DNA of 44,756 nucleotides, from assembly GCF_018390555.1 (NCBI RefSeq), contig NZ_JAHBGB010000042.1:1-44756 (forward strand), written 5' to 3'. Under the pieces are notes generated by a model. It was given only the letters and a program-made list of their open reading frames with translations. It had not been told where the DNA came from and made no database searches. This document shows positions 40,581 through 44,756 of the stretch, one piece after another. The position numbers and the translations under genes are program-made. The stretch comes from Ancylobacter oerskovii. GTDB taxonomy: Bacteria > Pseudomonadota > Alphaproteobacteria > Rhizobiales > Xanthobacteraceae. Each line of letters starts with the position of its first letter. Position 1 is the stretch's first letter.

Positions 40581-41693
40581 TTGACCGCCCCCACGCTCTT
40601 CACTCCCCTCACTGTCGGCAAACTTCGGCTCGCGAACCGGATCGTCATCGCGCCCATGTGCCAGTACTCGGCCGAGGATGGCTGCATGACGGATTGGCAC
40701 CTCATCCATCTGGGGCAGCTCGCGCTTTCCGGCGCGGCTTTGCTCACCATCGAGGCAACCGCGGTCGTTCCTGAGGGACGCATCTCCTATGGCGATGTGG
40801 GGCTTTACGACGACGCGACCGAGGCCGCGATGGGCCGGACGCTCGATGCCGTGCGCCGCTGGTCCGGCATGCCGATCGCGATCCAGCTTGCTCATGCCGG
40901 TCGCAAGGCATCGACCGAAAAGCCCTGGCTGGGTGGCCAGCACATCGCACCGTCCTCACCCAATGGTTGGCAGACGGTCGCTCCATCCGCCATTCCGTTC
41001 GCGGAGAGCAACACGCCGCCTCACGCACTGGATGCCGAGGGCCTGAAGAGAGTGCGTGATGGTTTCGCCGCGGCGACCGTCCGCGCCGCCCGGCTGGGGC
41101 TCGACGCCATCCAGATCCACGGCGCGCACGGCTATCTGCTTCACCAGTTCCTGTCGCCGATCTCCAACCAGCGTGACGATGCCTATGGCGGCACTCTCGA
41201 GAACCGCATGCGTTTCCCGCTCGAGGTCTTCGACGCCGTGCGCGCCGCGTTCCCGGCCGACCGCCCGGTCACGATGCGCGTGTCGGGGACCGATTGGGTG
41301 GAAGGCGGCTGGGACGTGGACCAGACGATCATCTTCGCCAAAGCGCTCGAAGCGCGGGGCTGCGCCGCCATCCATGTATCGAGCGGTGGCTTGCACCCGT
41401 CGCAGGCGATTCCGCTCTCTCCCGGCTATCAGGTTCCTCTGGCGCGCGCCGTGAAGAGCCACGTCGCGATCCCGGTCGTGGCCGTCGGGCTGATTACTGG
41501 CTACGAGCAGGCGGAAGCGATCGTTGCGACCGGCGATGCCGATCTCGTCGGCCTCGCGCGCACCATCCTCTACGATCCCCGCTGGCCCTGGCACGCCGCT
41601 GCCGCGCTCGGCGGTCAGGTCGCCGCCGCCGACCAGTATCTGCGCTGCCAGCCGTCCCGTTTGAGAGACCTCTTCGTGAAGGTCTCGCGCTAG
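40581..41693 (+). CDS. NADH:flavin oxidoreductase of the Old Yellow Enzyme family (YqjM/XenA class)
   Basis: A 370-residue FMN-dependent ene-reductase, a TIM barrel that reduces activated C=C bonds of enones and related electrophiles. It starts at TTG with AAAGAGG about 8 bp upstream. It begins MTAPTLFTPLTVGKLRLANR, then IVIAPMCQYSAEDGCMTDWH. That Cys is typical of the YqjM class, where it tunes the flavin. IQLAHAGRKAS, GLDAIQIHGAHGYLLHQFLS (substrate His-xx-His), DAYGGTLENRMRFPLEV and VVAVGLITGYEQAE follow. Physiological substrate is unknown. Confidence 0.93.
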   Translation: MTAPTLFTPLTVGKLRLANRIVIAPMCQYSAEDGCMTDWHLIHLGQLALSGAALLTIEATAVVPEGRISYGDVGLYDDATEAAMGRTLDAVRRWSGMPIAIQLAHAGRKASTEKPWLGGQHIAPSSPNGWQTVAPSAIPFAESNTPPHALDAEGLKRVRDGFAAATVRAARLGLDAIQIHGAHGYLLHQFLSPISNQRDDAYGGTLENRMRFPLEVFDAVRAAFPADRPVTMRVSGTDWVEGGWDVDQTIIFAKALEARGCAAIHVSSGGLHPSQAIPLSPGYQVPLARAVKSHVAIPVVAVGLITGYEQAEAIVATGDADLVGLARTILYDPRWPWHAAAALGGQVAAADQYLRCQPSRLRDLFVKVSR

Positions 41694-41712
41694 GTTTTCG
41701 GGGCGTGGCGAT

Positions 41713-41832
41713 GTGTGTGGGTTCAAATCGACCTACACCATCTCCACGCCCCCGCCCATCGAGCTTTTCGATCTCGTAACGGCTGGCCTTTCTGTCTTTG
41801 CGCTGCCGATCATCCTGCTCCCGCGTATTTGA
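41713..41832 (+). CDS. Possible 39-residue hydrophobic peptide
   Basis: A GTG-started frame between the OYE and Gre-like genes encodes a peptide containing PPPIELFDLVTAGLSVFALP followed by IILLPRI and a stop. The C-terminal 20 residues could span a membrane. It has no convincing ribosome site and no known relatives, so it may be chance. Confidence 0.2.
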   Translation: MCGFKSTYTISTPPPIELFDLVTAGLSVFALPIILLPRI

Positions 41833-41950
41833 CGGGGCTGTCGGGATCCGCGCTTCAGTTACCTGTTACTTCGCGATGGCCGCGATGTGTTCGCCGCTTT
41901 AATTTGGTCTATGGAGAGCCAATCTCAGGCGAATATGGGAGCCGGACGAA

Positions 41951-42433
41951 TTGAGCGTTGCATTTGCAAAGGAAGAAAGCGCCGAGGCGGCTTCCGAGAC
42001 CATCTTGCCGGCGCGTCCCATCTCCGACCGCATCAATCTCGTCACGGAGGTTGGCCTCCAGATGCTGCAGGAGGAATTGGCCCGTGCCCAGCACGCTCTC
42101 GCGGCAGCTCATGCATTGGAAGACGTCAATGAGCGGCGACGGCAGTCGGCGATACCCACCCGGGACGTCCACTACTATACCCAGCGCGTGAAAACGGCCC
42201 GGGTCACTCCGCCGCCTGCATCGAATGACGTCATTGCCTTCGGTCACACCGTGGCCTTCGAGCGCGATGACGGGCGTACCCAGACCTACCGCATCGTTGG
42301 CGAGGATGAGGCGAACCCGTCTCGGGCGACGGTATCGCATGGCTCTCCGCTCGCTATCGCGCTGATGGGCAAGGCGGTTGGCGACATTGTCCCGCTGGGG
42401 CCGCGCAGTCTCGAGATCCTGTCCATCTGCTGA
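41951..42433 (+). CDS. GreA/GreB-family elongation factor, alphaproteobacterial variant
   Basis: A 160-residue Gre-like protein starting at TTG (MSVAFAKEESAEAASETILP). The C-terminal FKBP-like domain is clear: VIAFGHTVAFERDDGRTQTY, RIVGEDEANPSRATVSHGSP and LAIALMGKAVGDIVPLGP. The N-terminal hairpin (residues 29-85) is present. Where GreA carries the acidic tip GDLSENAEY, this protein reads RDVHYYTQRVKTAR. So it probably does not support normal transcript cleavage and may act as an RNA polymerase secondary-channel regulator. Such variants beginning AFxKE are, to my recollection, common as extra Gre paralogues in rhizobia. Confidence 0.85.
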   Translation: MSVAFAKEESAEAASETILPARPISDRINLVTEVGLQMLQEELARAQHALAAAHALEDVNERRRQSAIPTRDVHYYTQRVKTARVTPPPASNDVIAFGHTVAFERDDGRTQTYRIVGEDEANPSRATVSHGSPLAIALMGKAVGDIVPLGPRSLEILSIC

Positions 42434-42931
42434 CGGCACGCTTGTCCTCGCCTGCCGATCATCCGCGGGTCAGTGAGCGAGCGATGAGGGGGGCTGGGGT
42501 GGTCGCACGCCCGACCATTGCCGCTCAGGGCGCCGACGGCGCGAGCGTGTCCCGCCGCTAGACCTGTGACGAAAGTGGCGAGACGCGTCGGTTGGCGGGC
42601 CGTCTCTTGGTAAGACGGTGCTGCATTCTGCCAACGGCGCCGAAACCTCTTCCGCACACCCGTCCAGGCCGCGATGTCGCTACCGGCCGTGCCGGTCGTC
42701 GATGAGGAGCATCATGGGGCAAGTTTTCACCCCGTGATCTCCTCGCCGCCCGACCGTTGTTTACGTCCGAGAAGGTCATTGAGCCCGCCGCTCGTTTGTT
42801 GACGCGGGACCGCGTCCCACTAGAGTGACGCGGCAACGATCTCGACACGGCAGGAACAGCGAAATTGCGATTGTGGCTCCGGCCGTGTGGCGCCGGTATG
42901 CAACGCCGTCGGCAGCATGGGGAAATAAACC
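42434..42931. other. Gap upstream of the RTX protein gene
   Basis: No gene was recognised in 498 bp. The right end contains a predicted promoter at 42799-42826. The rest has no frame with family character. Confidence 0.5.
42799..42826 (+). promoter_or_regulatory. Predicted promoter of the RTX protein gene, with a dyad in the spacer
   Basis: -35 TTGACG (42799-42804) and -10 TAGAGT (42821-42826) are 16 bp apart, 106 bp upstream of the start codon. The spacer contains the perfect dyad GGGAC-CGC-GTCCC (42806-42818), placed where a bound repressor would block polymerase. Both the promoter and the operator reading are predictions. Confidence 0.45.
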
Positions 42932-44756
42932 TTGGTCACGAAAGTCGCCACCCAGAATAATGAAGTCGTCAACGGCAGCGAAGATGCCGATGAGCTCTTC
43001 GCTGGCGGGTTCAACAACGTCACGCTGAACGGTCTTGGAGATGCCGACCGGCTTTACGCCGATGGTGGAACCGGCGGCGAGTTCAACGGCGGCGGCGGGG
43101 ACGATTACCTCACAGCCGGGGGCAAGGACACCGACGACACCCCACACACCGGAGGCGTCTTCAATGGCGGCGATGGTGATGACCTCCTCGATGCCAATCT
43201 GGGTTCGGGCGGCACGTTTAACGGAGGAAACGGCAATGATCGGCTCGACATTACGCTAGCCAAGAGCGCCACCCTGAACGGGGATGCCGGTGACGACATA
43301 ATCTATGGCAATTCTGCCACGAGCGGGACTTTCGCCTTCAACGGCGGAACCGGCTACGACACGCTCTACATCGATCGGGATGTCAACGATTTCGGTATCG
43401 TCAAGGCCGGCGATACCGTCTTCCTGTCCCATATCGGTTACAAGGCGAACATTACTGGCATCGAGCATTTCTATTTTTACGACTGGGATACGCAGCAGCA
43501 GCAAGAATTTACGCTGGAAACGCTCGGAACCAATCCCGATCGCGCCACGACGGTCGCGGCGACCGGTAACGATTATATCGACGGGCTCATCGACGGCGAG
43601 AAATGGACCGATGAGATAACGTTCAGCTTCGGGCCGGGAGTGGGATCGTCGCAAATCGACAGTCTCGGCGCTTTGTTGCTCGGCTCATATCTCAATTCTT
43701 GGGACGAAATTGATCCGCCGCTCGCACTCTACGGCAGCGCGGCGAGCCTCGTTGCCACCGGCATCAAACGATCACCTCCGGTGGATAACGATGAGTACGG
43801 GTATCCGAGCTATGCAAACGACGGCGACATCAGATTCCAGAATGGAACCGGCTTTGACGATCGGTATTTCGCGAATCCACCGAGCATCGGCAGCGTATTG
43901 TTCAATTCGGCGCTGAACAACTTGTCGAGCCGAACAAGCGTCGGCAACGAACAGCACCTCGTCTACCTGCAGGCGGCCGGCCGCGCACTGGGCCTGAAAT
44001 CAGCCAGCGAAGCTGGCGGTATCGCCGAGGTCGCCGTACCGGCGGACAAAGATGCGCTCGAATACACCGTGATGAGCCAGCGCTCCTATCCGGGCGGGCC
44101 GGCGGATGGCGATTACACGCTCGGGGAGTGGGACTTTCCGCAAACCTTCATGGCGCTCGACATCCAGGCGCTGCAGACCCTGTATGGCGCGGACTACACC
44201 ACCAATGCCGGTAATTCGGTCTACAAATGGGATGCGACGGGCGCCATGTCCGTCAACAGCGTGAAGGCGGTGACGCCCGGCGCGAACAAGATCTTCCTGA
44301 CGATCTGGGACGGCGGCGGCACGGACACCTACGATTTCTCGAACTACACCGAGGCGATGTCGATCGACCTGTCGCCCGGCGGCGCCAGCCTGTTCTCGCA
44401 GGCGCAGCTGGCCTCGCTCGGCGGCGGCAGGCTGGCCGGCGGCAACGTCTACAATGCCTATCTGCACAACGACAATCCGGCCTCGCTGATCGAGAACGCC
44501 CTCGGCGGCTCGGGCAATGACACGCTGCGCGGCAACATCGCCGACAATGTGCTGAACGGCGGCGCCGGTGCCGACACCATGACCGGCCTCGCCGGCAACG
44601 ACCGCTACATCGTCGACAATGCCGGCGACCGGGTGGTCGAAGCCGCGAATGAGGGCCTCGACCGCGTCATCGTGCGGATCGCCGATTACGTACTGCCGGC
44701 GCATGTGGAGGAGGCGATCGCCGAGGAAGGCACGCTCGCCACCGATCTGGGGGGCA
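42932..44756 (+). CDS. RTX-type protein with a catalytically dead serralysin-like core (5' part)
   Basis: The frame is open from a TTG at 42932 (an in-frame TAA lies just upstream) to the window end, at least 608 residues. Residues 12-150 are irregular RTX-like repeats (FNGGGGDDYL, FNGGDGDDLLD, FNGGNGNDRLD, LNGDAGDDIIYG). Residues 208-395 resemble the serralysin (M10B) protease: ATGNDYIDGLIDGEKWTDEI, the Met-turn YTVMSQRSY (Met381), then DFPQTFMALDIQALQTLYGA. The zinc motif HExxHxxGxxH is replaced by QAAGRALGLKS (347-357), losing all three His ligands and the catalytic Glu. From about residue 525 classical RTX repeats return (LGGSGNDTLRG, LNGGAGADTMTGLAGNDRYI). No N-terminal signal peptide is seen. 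RTX proteins usually leave by type I secretion with a C-terminal signal, which would lie beyond the window. Confidence 0.85.
   Translation, partial: MVTKVATQNNEVVNGSEDADELFAGGFNNVTLNGLGDADRLYADGGTGGEFNGGGGDDYLTAGGKDTDDTPHTGGVFNGGDGDDLLDANLGSGGTFNGGNGNDRLDITLAKSATLNGDAGDDIIYGNSATSGTFAFNGGTGYDTLYIDRDVNDFGIVKAGDTVFLSHIGYKANITGIEHFYFYDWDTQQQQEFTLETLGTNPDRATTVAATGNDYIDGLIDGEKWTDEITFSFGPGVGSSQIDSLGALLLGSYLNSWDEIDPPLALYGSAASLVATGIKRSPPVDNDEYGYPSYANDGDIRFQNGTGFDDRYFANPPSIGSVLFNSALNNLSSRTSVGNEQHLVYLQAAGRALGLKSASEAGGIAEVAVPADKDALEYTVMSQRSYPGGPADGDYTLGEWDFPQTFMALDIQALQTLYGADYTTNAGNSVYKWDATGAMSVNSVKAVTPGANKIFLTIWDGGGTDTYDFSNYTEAMSIDLSPGGASLFSQAQLASLGGGRLAGGNVYNAYLHNDNPASLIENALGGSGNDTLRGNIADNVLNGGAGADTMTGLAGNDRYIVDNAGDRVVEAANEGLDRVIVRIADYVLPAHVEEAIAEEGTLATDLGG

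Noticed and set aside
41720..41740. A T-loop-like GGGTTCAAATC sequence suggesting a second tRNA
   Set aside because: No matching acceptor stem, D arm or anticodon arm can be folded around it.

Overview
The window is chromosomal DNA of a high-GC alphaproteobacterium, most likely of the order Hyphomicrobiales (Rhizobiales). A Xanthobacteraceae-like relative such as Ancylobacter or Starkeya would fit, but I cannot confirm the genus from sequence alone. The evidence is the gene order (comEC-lexA, moeA-moaC-trpC-trpD-trpG-trpE-ppiD // tpiA-secG-pyrG, then uvrA // ssb-marC-gyrA-coaD-ppi-ppi-queA-tgt) and two alphaproteobacterial LexA boxes of the form GTTC-N7-GTTC.

Layout. 1-498 is the 3' end of comEC. 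565-1287 is lexA with its own SOS box. 1488-4627 is an allophanate hydrolase block: atzF faces a GntR regulator, a 47-codon small ORF and an HpxZ/AtzH-like gene. It sits between lexA and moeA, which I believe are usually neighbours. 4686-12933 on the minus strand carries molybdenum cofactor genes (moeA, moaC), tryptophan genes (trpC, trpD, trpG, trpE) and the periplasmic chaperone ppiD. A 600-bp repeat-rich gap separates trpG from trpE. 13119-16189 carries tpiA, secG and pyrG. 16336-20243 holds a VOC/glyoxalase-like gene, a Wzc-like gene whose nucleotide-binding motifs are degenerate, a DUF2842 gene and ctaA (heme A synthase).

Mobile and repeat zone. 20244-21230 is a decayed IS481-family element with a multiply frameshifted transposase. 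It is followed by about 1.25 kb of tandem repeats, four units of 331-338 bp, with no convincing coding capacity. A further 0.7 kb has no gene and includes runs of ten G and ten C. The array is the structure least explained by known feature types.

Second core block. 23346-36045 has divergent uvrA and ssb sharing one SOS box, then marC, gyrA, a LOG-family gene, coaD, two cyclophilins and the queuosine pair queA-tgt. The Tgt protein has lost three of its four expected zinc ligands. A strong bidirectional terminator separates tgt from wrbA.

Accessory tail. After tRNA-Lys(TTT) at 36936-37011 the sequence becomes looser, with several gene-poor gaps of 300-580 bp. It carries a small exported protein, a DUF1254/DUF1214 protein, an Old Yellow Enzyme-type oxidoreductase, a GreA/GreB-like factor and the 5' part of a large RTX-type protein. 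That last protein (42932 to the window end) has a serralysin-like core in which the HExxHxxGxxH zinc motif has been replaced completely while the Met-turn remains. It looks like a pseudo-protease placed between two beta-roll repeat regions.
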